64,000 nt of DNA from Granulicella arctica (GCF_025685605.1 NZ_JAGTUT010000002.1:1-64000), one strand, 5' to 3'; shown: positions 1 through 9,341, counted from the stretch's first letter. The notes: generated by a model not told the origin, from the letters alone. Made by a program: numbers and translations.

Positions 1-304
1 GGATGAGCTTGCCGGACTTCTCCTGCTGGGTTTCGTCCCAGTGTTCTGTGCCATCGAAATCGCCGCGGAGATAGGGTGCATAGCGTCCCCACGCGACGCC
101 GGTCATGACGGTGACGCGATAGCCATGCTGCTTCCATGAGCGAATTCGTGCGGCTGTGGTGTCGTCGATGCCGTAGACCATGACGGTGTCGGCGTTAATG
201 TTGGTGCGTGGCGACCATTCGTGGTCTGTCTGGAATAAGAGACGATCCTGTGCGCCTCCGGACAGCGTCAGGGCAAGAGCAAAGACTGATATGAAGCAGC
301 GCAT
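1..304 (-). CDS. Secreted protein of the glycan operon, C-terminus beyond the left edge
   Basis: Reading leftwards from an ATG at 304, an open frame runs without a stop to the window edge, giving about 101 residues. It begins MRCFISVFALALTLSGGAQ, a clear signal peptide, so the product is exported. The next part contains VMVYGIDDTTAARI and VTVMTGVAWGRYAPYL, which I cannot assign to a family; it reads like the start of a glycosidase-type barrel, but that is a guess. An AAGGGA ribosome site precedes the ATG, and only two bases separate it from the stop of the upstream GH92 gene, so it is the fourth gene of that operon and probably acts on the same glycan. Only the N-terminal part is visible. Confidence 0.75.
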   Translation of the reverse strand, partial: MRCFISVFALALTLSGGAQDRLLFQTDHEWSPRTNINADTVMVYGIDDTTAARIRSWKQHGYRVTVMTGVAWGRYAPYLRGDFDGTEHWDETQQEKSGKLI

Positions 305-306
305 GG

Positions 307-2670
307 TTACTGATCCCTTGCAGCGGGCTGTGACATGGATGGAGGCGCTGCATCGGGGCTGCTGCCCCATGAGGTGTTGGGTCTTGGTCCCATGGTGAGA
401 GCGAGTTTGCCACCGTTGGCGATGTCCGTGTGGCTGAACCAGGGTTTATTCCAGGGCTTGTTGTTGAGAGTGGCGGACTGAATGTAGATGTTGGTCCCCG
501 AATTATTCTTTGCGACGATCTCGAAGGTCTTGCCGTTTCCGAGGTGGATGCTGGACCGGGTAAAGAGCGGGCTACCGAGAATGTAGTAGGGGCTGGATGG
601 ATCGACAGTGTAGAAGCCCATGGCACTCATGACATACCAGGAGGATGTGGCACCCTGATCGTCCATGCCGGGAAAGCCGAAACCAGAGGCGTCGCTGCCG
701 TACATCTCTTTCAGGATCTTGCGAGTGAGGGCTTGCGTCTTCCAGGGTTGGCCCACCCAGTCGTAGTAGTAAGGGGCCTGCTGGTCCGGCTGGTTACCCT
801 GAACATACTGGCCGACGACGCCAGTGCAGTCACGGCAGATGCCTTTGGGATGGTAGGGCGTGCTGAAGAATTCGTCTAACTTGGCTGCGGCTTTTTCTCT
901 GCCGCCGAGCAGGTTGACAAGGCCTTGTACATCGTGTGGGACGAGCCAGAGGGTAGACCAGCCGGAGGCCTCCTTCATCATGAAGTTGTAGTACGGCTCG
1001 GCGGGATCGAAGGGGGAGATCCACTGGCCATCGGCTGTCTTGCCGCGCATAAAATTGACTGTCGGATCGAAGACATTCTTGTAATTATGCGAACGCTTGA
1101 GAAACATCTCAGCATCTTCCTTCTTACCGAGTTTGCGGGCGTAGAGGGACATGGCATAGTCGTCCCAGCTGTATTCGAGCGTGGTGGCGGCGCCTGCCTT
1201 TCCACCGGCATAGGGTGGGCTGGGATTGCCGGGTGGGATGATGTCTGAGATCCAGCCATTCTTTTGATATTCGTCGAGATAGCCTCGCGGGCCTTTGATG
1301 TCGGTAGCGTTCTTGCGAAGGAATTCGTAGGTGGCGGCGTAGTCGAAGTCGAGCCCCCGGTCCCAATCGCCTAGGTACATGAAGACGGCATTGTCGCCGT
1401 GGAAGGAGGTGCCCATGTAGCCGGATTCACGGGCCATGTCGAGCTCGGAGTGGAGGATGTCGAGCTTAGTTTGCGGTTCTAAAAGGGTGAGCAGGACGAT
1501 CTGGTTGCGGCCTGTATCCCAGAAGGGTACCGAGCCATAATGGTCATAGGTGGCGGTCTTCTGGATGCCGTCATGGCCGGTGAACTCTTCACCCTTGCGG
1601 GCTACGAGACGCGGGCTATCGAAGGAGTGGAGGAGGGAGGAGTAGAAAAGCATCTTCTCTTTTTCGGTGCCGCCTTGTACTTCGATGATGTTCAGCTTGC
1701 CGGCCCATTCGGTCTCGGCCTGTTTGTGTACGCGTTCGAAGTCCCAGCCGGGATCTTCGGAGCGTAGCCGCTGCTCGGCCATGGCATAGCTGGAGCCACG
1801 GGCGATCTTTACGAGGACCTGCTCGCCGGCCTTGGTTGAGAACTGCAGGTAAGCACCGGCGTAGAGGCCGGAGATGATGCGGGTGTCGGGCTCGATGTTC
1901 TTATCGCCTAAGAGGCTGCCGCGCGTGGGCCATTGATTCGGAGGAGTTTCTTTGAATGCGCCGAAGGATGTGAATGGTTTGGAGAACTCGGCGATGAAGA
2001 AGGTGTCGGCATCGACTTGGCCGTGGCGTCGGGTGCCATGCTGGCGCTCGCCGCGTACGGTGTTATTGTCGATGATCTCGATCGTGCCGCCAGCGCGATC
2101 CGTATCGATGAGGATGTGTGCCTGGTCGGTCTGCGGGAAGGTGAAGCGGTAGAGCCCTGTCCACGTGGTCACAGTCATCTCAGCTTTGGTCCTGAAGTCA
2201 TCGAGGAAAACGCTGTAGTAGCCGGGCGAGGCGACTTCACGCTTCTTGTCGTAGACGGACGGGGTACGCTGCGGCGGAAGTGCCCAATCGCCGACGATTG
2301 GCGAGATGACGGGACCATCGCCGCCACCATAGCCCCCATAGGAGAAGCCGAAGATGGTGCGATTCGGGTAGTAGTAGGTTGCCGGAACACCAGCTACATA
2401 TTGAAGTGGCAGATTGGCGTTTATGGGTGCCATCTCTGTGGAGCTATGTGGGAGTTTGGCACCAGGCGAGGTGAAGCCAGAGTAGATCTGCTCGCCCGGC
2501 GGAGGCGCGTTGCCGATGAGTTTCTGATCATCGAGCGGCGCCGTTCCGACTAACGGGTTGGCGTAGTCGAGGGGCGCTTTGCTGACGGTTTGAGCCCGCA
2601 TGGTTATGCCGGCGATGGACGTAAGGAGGACGAACGCGGATAGGGTTATATTGCCGCGGCAAATGAGCAT
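307..2670 (-). CDS. GH92 family alpha-mannosidase-like glycoside hydrolase
   Basis: A 787-residue exported protein with an N-terminal hydrophobic signal, followed by the GH92 N-terminal beta-sandwich (about residues 35-300) and the alpha/alpha barrel (about 310-760). Family landmarks are GTSFHGDNAVFMYLGDWDRG (420-439), VPHDVQGL (577-584), GNQP (625-628) and GMDDQGATSSWYVMSAMGFY (668-687). GH92 enzymes are calcium-dependent exo-acting alpha-mannosidases. By alignment from memory, the acid would be Glu567 and the base the Asp670/Asp671 pair. The usual NEP reads NQP, and the segment after the acid (EASGWS) differs from the common EGNAWQY, so the substrate may not be a standard mannan linkage. 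It lies 27 bases after the GxGYxYP gene in the same operon. Confidence 0.9.
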   Translation of the reverse strand: MLICRGNITLSAFVLLTSIAGITMRAQTVSKAPLDYANPLVGTAPLDDQKLIGNAPPPGEQIYSGFTSPGAKLPHSSTEMAPINANLPLQYVAGVPATYYYPNRTIFGFSYGGYGGGDGPVISPIVGDWALPPQRTPSVYDKKREVASPGYYSVFLDDFRTKAEMTVTTWTGLYRFTFPQTDQAHILIDTDRAGGTIEIIDNNTVRGERQHGTRRHGQVDADTFFIAEFSKPFTSFGAFKETPPNQWPTRGSLLGDKNIEPDTRIISGLYAGAYLQFSTKAGEQVLVKIARGSSYAMAEQRLRSEDPGWDFERVHKQAETEWAGKLNIIEVQGGTEKEKMLFYSSLLHSFDSPRLVARKGEEFTGHDGIQKTATYDHYGSVPFWDTGRNQIVLLTLLEPQTKLDILHSELDMARESGYMGTSFHGDNAVFMYLGDWDRGLDFDYAATYEFLRKNATDIKGPRGYLDEYQKNGWISDIIPPGNPSPPYAGGKAGAATTLEYSWDDYAMSLYARKLGKKEDAEMFLKRSHNYKNVFDPTVNFMRGKTADGQWISPFDPAEPYYNFMMKEASGWSTLWLVPHDVQGLVNLLGGREKAAAKLDEFFSTPYHPKGICRDCTGVVGQYVQGNQPDQQAPYYYDWVGQPWKTQALTRKILKEMYGSDASGFGFPGMDDQGATSSWYVMSAMGFYTVDPSSPYYILGSPLFTRSSIHLGNGKTFEIVAKNNSGTNIYIQSATLNNKPWNKPWFSHTDIANGGKLALTMGPRPNTSWGSSPDAAPPSMSQPAARDQ

Positions 2671-2697
2671 GGTTCGTGACTCTCCTGGTGGCTTCGG

Positions 2698-4680
2698 CTA
2701 CTGCTTTTGCGTTGCGCGCAACATTCTAAAAAACGTATCGCCTCGTATGATTTCAAAGGCAGGGATCAGTGTATTGGTAAGCGATTTGACGCCGGTGGGA
2801 GTAAGCGAGGAGGTGAAGGATTCTATGCCTGCAGCGACGAAGAGAGGCGATTTGCCGTCCCAGGCTGCGGCGACTTGTGCAAGCTGCGTGGTGCCGGTGG
2901 GAATGTCGTTGATACCAAGCAGGGTGACGACGGGTAGCTTGTTAGCGAAGCTGACGACGCTGGTGAGATCGTAGTTGAGCATGATGCCAAGGAGGCCGGG
3001 GATGTTGCGCTCGTAGCTGCCGGCTATCTGCGGGCTGAGAGGGAGGTTGTCGGTATCGTTGCGGTTGTAGGCGAAGAGGGTGTTCATGCCGGTGCTGCGC
3101 ATGTACTCGCCGGAATGGCGGGGGAAGACCTCAAAGGCAGAGACGGGCCACTCGGCTGGATAGGTGTAGCCTGCGCCGGAAGGACCAGCCATGAGGAGGT
3201 CGCTCGGCGTGCGGGTGCGTTGATAGTAATGGAGGAAGCTGGGGGCGATGTCGAGCAGGAGCGTGCTGATGCTCCAGTTGAGGATGACGCTGCCGCGGCC
3301 GGGATCGTCCCATAGATCGCGGAGGCGATGCTGGCAGTACTGGACGTTATCGCCCTCGACCATGGTGAGGGTCAGATAGATTTTGTTTTCGAGCTTGGGC
3401 AGGTGCGGAGGGTTGGGAATGCGGGCGTCGACGGATTCGCGTACGCCTGCGAAGACGGAGCCGTTGAAGAGGTCGTCGGTGGCGACGACGGGCGAGGCGT
3501 ACTGGCTCAGGAGAGTGACGCCGGGCATCTCGTGCCCGAGCGGAAACCAGCCTAGATAGGGCGTGTTGGGCGGCGTCTGCTTGAGAATGGTTTCGAATAA
3601 AGCGGCCTGATCGGCGACCTCGGGGTCAAGCCAGAAGACTGGTGAGTTTGTGGCAATGATGTAGTCGCGGAAGATTGCATTGCCCTGCTGCACGCTAGGC
3701 GCGGTGGCGGAGCCGGAGACGACGAATTCGTTCTGGAGATCGTTCGAGAGCAGGAGCTGCTTGGTGCCTGCGGGCGGTGTGAATTTGTAGATGAAGTAAT
3801 TGGTTCCGTCAGCGAAGCGCCATCCGCTGGGCGAGATTTGTGAGCCGTCAGCGTCAAAGAGAAATGGCGTCTCGGCTGCAGTACCGGGAACAAACGAGGC
3901 GATCGGAGTACCATCGGCGGTGATCGTGACCTGGGCTACGGCTGGCCCCCAGCCGTCGTTGGGGAAGTTATCGGTGTAGCGGATGAAGACTGCCTCACCG
4001 CCGAGGAGGCCGCTGATGTCGGCGGTATAGATCGCTCGGTTTGAGGAGTCTGTGATGGGACGCGTCTCCTGAAGGATCATGGTCCATGACACGTTTGCGA
4101 CGGTGACGGTGTTGCTTGGGGAGATGGCGGTGAGAATGCGCTTTGAGGACTTTGGCCAGACATTGGTGAGGGCGTATTCGTAGGCTGAGACTGTACCGGT
4201 GAAGCGGCCGGTGAGATCGTCGAGGACTTCGAGTTGGTGAGTCTTGGCGATGGCGGCGGTTGCGATGACGGCGTTGCGCTGACTGGCGATGGCGGTGGCT
4301 ACGTTGATGGAGTCGGGTTGGTTCGGGTCGTAGACGATGGCACCACGAATCTCGGAACGGTAGCGGGCGAAAAGATCCCATGGCTCGGTGGAGATGCGGT
4401 GAGGCACGCTGATGGTGTTGAGCCAGGTAAGGTTGGTCTGGTCGGTGCCCCAGTAGAAATAGAGGCGAGGTTCCTTTCGGTTGATCTGGCCCTGCAGGGT
4501 GACGAGTAGGGTTTGCTCATCCCCGTTGAGGGTCGAGAGATCAGCAGCTTCAAGAAATCGCGCCTGAGGCAACGTAGGGAGCGTGCCGTTGATACCTGAC
4601 TGCTGTGCAAAAGATGGGAGGACCCGACTGCCGGTCGCGGCTCCAGTGAGGGCCATAAAGGTACGACGTGATAAAGACAT
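2698..4680 (-). CDS. GxGYxYP family putative glycoside hydrolase, Tat-exported
   Basis: A 660-residue protein starting MSLSRRTFMALTGAATG, a twin-arginine (SRRTFM) signal peptide ending near AFAQ-type SFAQQ, so it is folded before export to the periplasm. The C-terminal half carries GAGYTYP (residues 502-508), the signature that names the GxGYxYP family, which is regarded as putative glycoside hydrolases. The N-terminal part matches the companion GxGYxY N domain in position and length. An AAGGAG ribosome site lies seven bases before the ATG. It sits between the receptor gene (41 bases upstream) and the GH92 gene (27 bases downstream), so all are probably co-transcribed and act on one glycan. 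The reaction has not been deduced from sequence. Confidence 0.85.
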   Translation of the reverse strand: MSLSRRTFMALTGAATGSRVLPSFAQQSGINGTLPTLPQARFLEAADLSTLNGDEQTLLVTLQGQINRKEPRLYFYWGTDQTNLTWLNTISVPHRISTEPWDLFARYRSEIRGAIVYDPNQPDSINVATAIASQRNAVIATAAIAKTHQLEVLDDLTGRFTGTVSAYEYALTNVWPKSSKRILTAISPSNTVTVANVSWTMILQETRPITDSSNRAIYTADISGLLGGEAVFIRYTDNFPNDGWGPAVAQVTITADGTPIASFVPGTAAETPFLFDADGSQISPSGWRFADGTNYFIYKFTPPAGTKQLLLSNDLQNEFVVSGSATAPSVQQGNAIFRDYIIATNSPVFWLDPEVADQAALFETILKQTPPNTPYLGWFPLGHEMPGVTLLSQYASPVVATDDLFNGSVFAGVRESVDARIPNPPHLPKLENKIYLTLTMVEGDNVQYCQHRLRDLWDDPGRGSVILNWSISTLLLDIAPSFLHYYQRTRTPSDLLMAGPSGAGYTYPAEWPVSAFEVFPRHSGEYMRSTGMNTLFAYNRNDTDNLPLSPQIAGSYERNIPGLLGIMLNYDLTSVVSFANKLPVVTLLGINDIPTGTTQLAQVAAAWDGKSPLFVAAGIESFTSSLTPTGVKSLTNTLIPAFEIIRGDTFFRMLRATQKQ

Positions 4681-4721
4681 GATCTTTCTCCTTAGCTGAC
4701 CTTATTTGTTCGTCCGGCAAC

Positions 4722-7700
4722 CTACCACTGAACCCGGGCTCCAAGCTGCCCAGTACGGGTTGTGCCGGAGACACCGGTGATCTGTCCGAAAGTCGTGTCG
4801 TTCGGGTTTGTATCCGGGCCGTTGATGTAGTGACGATTGAAGACGTCATAAAACTCAGCGCGAAGCGTGGCCTGCAGGCGCTTATCGGGACCGAAGGCGA
4901 AAGCCTTCGAGAGGGCTAGGCTCTCGTTGGCTGCTCCCGAGTTCCAGCGCCACTTATCGTAGTTGTAAGGCGTATTGCCGAGGGTGCCGAGCGCTGGAGT
5001 GGCGAAGAGGGTTGGGGAGAAATCCTGATTGGCCGGGTCGCGGGTGTTGCCCAGATTCACCTTGCCGCCGTGGAAGTGGTTCACCATGTTGTAGGGGTTC
5101 GCTCCGTTAGCGAAGTTGTCGCGCTGACGATTGAAGAAGAATGGATACTGCACAGGCGAGTTGACGGTGCCGATCGGGCCGCCGGAGCCGTAGCTGAGAT
5201 TGGTTCCAATGGTCCAGCCGGCAACGGCGAGGTCGAGTGCGTGCGACCGGCTTAGGAACTGCTGACCCCTGCCGAAGGGCAGAAGATAGGTCACATAGCC
5301 AGAGAGCAGATGCGTCTGGTCGATGCCTTGAACCCAGTGATGCGAATCAGGTACGTCACTCGCGCTCTGATAGCCGTATTGGCCATTCGAAGCAGAGTCT
5401 CTCCCAGAGAGGTTGCTGCCGGTAAGGTGGGACAAGGTGTAACTCAAATCAGCATTTAAGTTATGTGCACTCCTCGCTTTGATCTCTACGATGAACGCAT
5501 TGAAGGAGCTTACGCCGACCTGCTCGTCGGTCTTCAGGACAAGGATGTTATTGAACGAGGCGGCCTGTGGAATGGGAGCGATGGCAGCATAAGCAGGACC
5601 TGTAAACCCGGCGTACGGATAAGGCACGCCGATCGCCGCAGCTTGGCCTGCGTTGCTGATGGTGTCGTTGATATGCCCGGACGTCAGCAGCTTGCTATAG
5701 GTGCCAAAATCCGGATAGTTGATCCCGACTGACTCAGGCGAGTCGTGCAGGCCGCCACCCCGCGTGCCCATGTACCGCGTGTCTATGATGATGCCTTTGG
5801 CGAGTTCATATTGGATGCCCGCATAGAAGGCTTGCGTATGGCCAAGGTGCAGCGTTTTCGGACTGATCGAGAGCGGTTGGCCATAATCAAAACTTGTCTG
5901 GGTGATCGTGCGAGCCAGCTGTACCGTTTGTCCCGGATACCCGCCCGTCCAGTTGAAAGCAGTAGATCCGGGAATGCTGTTCGGCACCGTGTTCGTGCCA
6001 CTCCAGAACTCCGCCTGCTGCGACGGGAATCCGTAGCCGTAGCCGGAGTTCAACTCGCCCAACGGAACGTAATACAAGCCATAGTTCGCTCGGGCCACCA
6101 GCTTGTTTGTCACCTGGTAGGCGCCGCCAAAATGAGGGGCAAACTGGCGAAGGGTGTTGTCGGTCTGAAAGGTCGATCCGGAGTTCTGTGCGAAAGTCCA
6201 TGCACCCTTGTTCGTTCCCCAGAGCGGATTCTGCGCGTTTAAGTCGAAGTTGGTCCAATGGCCTTCATGCTGATGGCCTGCAAAGGTATAAACCCAGGTC
6301 ACTCCCATATTCAAAGTGGCTTTGGTATTGATCTTGTAATCATCCTGCGCAAACATCGTAAGGTATTTCTGTCGGGGGTAAGTGGGCTGAGGAATGTTCT
6401 GTGACGCCGACTGCACATTGCCGAGCAGCATGCTTGCAAACCCGCTGCCTACATAAGGCGTGATTGATGTATCGGTAGGGCCACCCGTCTGATTGTTGAA
6501 ATTATAATTTTGAATATTCCCGCCGGCACTTGAGTTCAGGCCCTGGAGGTAGACGTACCCGCCGAATTTGAAGGAGTGATGGCCCTTCTGCCAGGCAACG
6601 GAATCCTGGAAGTGATAACCGTAGTAATTCTGGTATGAGTACACGCTCGTGCCGTTCGAGGCCACGCCCACACCGTTCGCGCCAGAGTAGGAAATCGTGG
6701 GAAAGCCCTTGCCATCGGCGTTAAAGCCATAAGTGGCAGCACTCGGTATAACGAACTCGGGTATCTGCGTGTACTGCGTCGACGAATAACCAAGTGCAAA
6801 GGTATTCAGCACAGTCGGAGTGACCGAATAATTGTCAATCACACGCGTCGTAAAGTTCGGTGTGTTGTTGCTCCACTCAGAGGTAAGTGGACCAGGGCTT
6901 GTGGGGGTGCTCACCAGACCGCCCCCGGTAACACTCACCCACTTAACGTAGTCGAACGAAGCGCTCAAGTGATGCTTGCTGGAAAAGTTATGGTCCATCT
7001 TGATGTCGTACGATCGTTTCGTCTCGCTTGGCGTATTGCTGACGAGCGTTGGATAGTTGTTGTAGATACGGCTGGTCAGTGTGGGCGCATAGTACTTGGA
7101 ATAGAATCCCGCAATGGCCTGCGAACGCGGCGATATGAGACTCGCGGGAATGACATTGCCTGCGAACGGTGTAGCGCAGGTCTGGCCGTTGACGACCTTC
7201 TGTGTACGAGGGTCGAAGATCTGCCCATATTGATATGGCGTGCCGGTGCAGGGATTGATGGCTAGAGCGCCATTCGTGACGATATTACCCTGGCTAGTTC
7301 CGCCCGTAAGTAGCTCGCTGAAGTCGCCGGTGAGCATCTTGGCAGTCGGAACGGTCGTTGCGTTCGGATTCAGCGCGTAGTTGGTCTGACTGTAGTATTC
7401 ATAGTCGCCAAAGAGGAAGGTGCGATTCTTCCAGATAGGGCCGCCGAGGCTTCCGCCATAATCGTTGAAGCGATCACGTGGTCTTGAGTTGTCGCGCTGG
7501 CAAGTAATATCGGCCGCACTGCAGCCCGCGAGAAAATACTTATTGGACCAGCTGTTTGCATTCAATGCTTCGTTCTGAAGAAATTCAAACGCGCTGCCGT
7601 GAATCTTATTGGTCCCGGATTTCAGTTCAAACAGGAGCACGCCGCCGCCCGTCGCGCCAAGCTCCGCATTCGCGTTCGTGGTCTGCACCTGAGTCTCCTG

Positions 7701-8360
7701 CAAGGCCTCAAGTCCCGGTGTGGCGATCGCGCCTTGCGGCCCGGCGGCGGCATCAACACCATCGATGTATACAGTGTTCGTCCATGAATACGCGCCGCCG
7801 AAGTTAAGCGTGCTGTAAACCTGGTTGCCGGAGATACTCGATTTCGAGGTGGTAGGGGTAGTCGCTACAACAATCTGCAACGCATCGCGACCGTCCGTTG
7901 CATTGAGGGGCAAGTCGCGCAGCGCGCCCTCTTCGAGCGTGTTCGTCACGCTGGAGGTGTCGGTCTCCATAAGTTGCGGCGTCGCCGAAACCGAGATGGT
8001 CTGGGTATCTGAGCCAACCGTCAGGCTCACATTTACGGTCTGCACGGCCGCTGCAACGAGGTGCACGGAGGACTGTGCATTCTGAAATCCCGTCTGGCTC
8101 ACGATCACGGTGTAGTCGCCGATTGGCAGGCTCGAAATGCTGTAAATGCCCGCACCATTTGTCACGCTGTTGAAGGTTGCGCTTGTAGCAGTGTTCGTAG
8201 CGTTAACAGTCACGCCCTGCATGACGGCTCCCGAGGAGTCCGTAATATGCCCTGTCAGCGTGGCGCGATCTGCCTGTCCGAACGCGACGCTCTGCGAAGA
8301 GAGTATGAGAATAAATTGAAGAAGAGTGGCAGTTCGCAGGTACGAAATAATCCGTTGCAT
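4722..8360 (-). CDS. TonB-dependent-receptor-like outer-membrane protein (Oar type) of the glycan operon
   Basis: A 1212-residue protein with a signal peptide ending near SVAFGQA. Residues 32-115 form a carboxypeptidase-regulatory-like beta-sandwich (ATLTGHITDSSGAVMQGVTV), then a plug region with LRDLPLNATDGRDALQIV, then a very long beta-barrel. The barrel ends in aromatic-rich strands (NRHYINGPDTNP, QLGARVQW) with the terminal aromatic residue typical of outer-membrane proteins. This family, common in Acidobacteriota, is thought to import oligosaccharides or peptides using TonB energy; no SusD-like lipoprotein accompanies it here. It is the first gene of the operon and has a LacI-type palindrome upstream, as expected for a sugar-induced transporter. 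The transported substrate is inferred only from the neighbouring GH92 and GxGYxYP enzymes. Confidence 0.92.
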   Translation of the reverse strand: MQRIISYLRTATLLQFILILSSQSVAFGQADRATLTGHITDSSGAVMQGVTVNATNTATSATFNSVTNGAGIYSISSLPIGDYTVIVSQTGFQNAQSSVHLVAAAVQTVNVSLTVGSDTQTISVSATPQLMETDTSSVTNTLEEGALRDLPLNATDGRDALQIVVATTPTTSKSSISGNQVYSTLNFGGAYSWTNTVYIDGVDAAAGPQGAIATPGLEALQETQVQTTNANAELGATGGGVLLFELKSGTNKIHGSAFEFLQNEALNANSWSNKYFLAGCSAADITCQRDNSRPRDRFNDYGGSLGGPIWKNRTFLFGDYEYYSQTNYALNPNATTVPTAKMLTGDFSELLTGGTSQGNIVTNGALAINPCTGTPYQYGQIFDPRTQKVVNGQTCATPFAGNVIPASLISPRSQAIAGFYSKYYAPTLTSRIYNNYPTLVSNTPSETKRSYDIKMDHNFSSKHHLSASFDYVKWVSVTGGGLVSTPTSPGPLTSEWSNNTPNFTTRVIDNYSVTPTVLNTFALGYSSTQYTQIPEFVIPSAATYGFNADGKGFPTISYSGANGVGVASNGTSVYSYQNYYGYHFQDSVAWQKGHHSFKFGGYVYLQGLNSSAGGNIQNYNFNNQTGGPTDTSITPYVGSGFASMLLGNVQSASQNIPQPTYPRQKYLTMFAQDDYKINTKATLNMGVTWVYTFAGHQHEGHWTNFDLNAQNPLWGTNKGAWTFAQNSGSTFQTDNTLRQFAPHFGGAYQVTNKLVARANYGLYYVPLGELNSGYGYGFPSQQAEFWSGTNTVPNSIPGSTAFNWTGGYPGQTVQLARTITQTSFDYGQPLSISPKTLHLGHTQAFYAGIQYELAKGIIIDTRYMGTRGGGLHDSPESVGINYPDFGTYSKLLTSGHINDTISNAGQAAAIGVPYPYAGFTGPAYAAIAPIPQAASFNNILVLKTDEQVGVSSFNAFIVEIKARSAHNLNADLSYTLSHLTGSNLSGRDSASNGQYGYQSASDVPDSHHWVQGIDQTHLLSGYVTYLLPFGRGQQFLSRSHALDLAVAGWTIGTNLSYGSGGPIGTVNSPVQYPFFFNRQRDNFANGANPYNMVNHFHGGKVNLGNTRDPANQDFSPTLFATPALGTLGNTPYNYDKWRWNSGAANESLALSKAFAFGPDKRLQATLRAEFYDVFNRHYINGPDTNPNDTTFGQITGVSGTTRTGQLGARVQW

Positions 8361-8434
8361 AAGGGCCCTTTCGTGCTGGCTTCCGCCAAGTTGCTAAGCT
8401 GGTCGTTAGCCTTGGCCGACCGGATGATAACGTT

Positions 8435-8446
8435 GACAACGTTGTC
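8435..8446. promoter_or_regulatory. Perfect palindrome GACAACGTTGTC, probable LacI-family operator
   Basis: The 12 bases read the same on both strands and sit 75 bases upstream of the receptor start at 8360. The core AACGTT is preceded by a second AACGTT at 8429-8434. LacI-family operators have this even, CG-centred symmetry, and this class commonly controls polysaccharide-utilisation operons. The cognate regulator is not in the window. Confidence 0.6.
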
Positions 8447-9108
8447 GTTTTTGCTGTCAGCGCGACATTATTCTTTCGAAGAAGCTTCTGTCAAGCGCTT
8501 CACCGGGTCACAACCAACTTGAGCGGCCTTACCGAGGGAAAGGCTCTATCAAACACAAGTGGAGGAGAGTGAGACACGGAGATTGCAGGTTTCTTTCACC
8601 TAGGATGTTGCGGGGTGCACGGCCTCTTCCCTTTCTTGCGTCTCGCTAGTCACTTAGCCCAGCCATACGCAATCACCGCAAGAGACTAGTAAAAAAGAAA
8701 AGCACGAGCCTCAAAAAGATATTACTGATGCGCATGCCCGAGACAGTATCTTGTTCGAGGCGCTGGCATTACTCCCTTGGAGAGGAACCAACGACGGTCC
8801 ACTGCGCCATGAGTTTGCTAACCGCACTCGACTGATGACGATAGGTTCCTATCTGTTGAAGGATGCTGAGGTAGGAAGCTCACCAAGTACAACCTCAATT
8901 CACATAGGGTTGAAGAGAGGTGTGGCGGAAGAGGACGGCGACGAAGTTCAAAAAGATAACCCCCGGAACTTGGGACCGTCCAAAGGCTAGGGTGGAACCA
9001 GCTTTCCACCCTGGGTTGGATTGTGAGGTCGGTCTGGCCTCTGTATAACTGCTCCTACCGCTGGATGTATGGGTCAGCGCCAACAAACCATTGAGAAAGA
9101 AGGAAGAC
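8447..9108. other. Gene-poor region between the glycan operon and the coiled-coil gene
   Basis: About 660 bases with no convincing gene on either strand. Small open frames occur but have no ribosome site, no recognisable motif and arginine/serine-rich translations. The left part should hold the promoter of the receptor operon and the right part the promoter of the coiled-coil gene. Confidence 0.5.
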
Positions 9109-9303
9109 ATGTCGGATAGCGAAGTCGTCGGAAACCAGAAGACCATCTTGAGTAATCAGGAGACGATTCTGAAAAACCAGGACACCATCGTCGAGAACCA
9201 GAAGTCCATTCTCGACAACCAGAAAAGCATTGAGAAGAACCAGGAAGCGCTCGAGCAAATCCTGGCTAATCAAAAAGAGATCCTCGCAGCCGTCACAAAG
9301 TAA
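9109..9303 (+). CDS. Small NQ-heptad coiled-coil protein
   Basis: A 64-residue protein starting at the ATG at 9109, which has an AAGGAAG ribosome site six bases upstream; an earlier in-frame TTG at 9091 is less likely. After MSDSEVVG the chain is almost entirely a seven-residue repeat opening with Asn-Gln: NQKTILS, NQETILK, NQDTIVE, NQKSILD, NQKSIEK, NQEALEQ, then ILANQKEILAAVTK. Isoleucine or leucine falls at fixed heptad positions, so a long parallel coiled coil is predicted. There is no signal peptide or membrane segment. Buried Asn layers often set trimer register. I do not recognise a named family and give no function. A strong hairpin follows the stop codon. Confidence 0.75.
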   Translation: MSDSEVVGNQKTILSNQETILKNQDTIVENQKSILDNQKSIEKNQEALEQILANQKEILAAVTK

Positions 9304-9319
9304 GGCGGCGTTTCCAAGG

Positions 9320-9341
9320 GCCGCTGCCTGATGGCAGCGGC
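9320..9341 (+). terminator. Hairpin after the coiled-coil gene
   Basis: A nine-base-pair perfect stem GCCGCTGCC / GGCAGCGGC closes a TGAT loop, starting 17 bases after the stop codon at 9303. No run of T follows, so it may be an RNA-stabilising 3' hairpin rather than a classical intrinsic terminator. Confidence 0.5.

Noticed and set aside
1933..2553. A 206-codon plus-strand frame opposite the GH92 gene
   Set aside because: It is fully inside a well-supported GH92 gene and reads as its antisense shadow.
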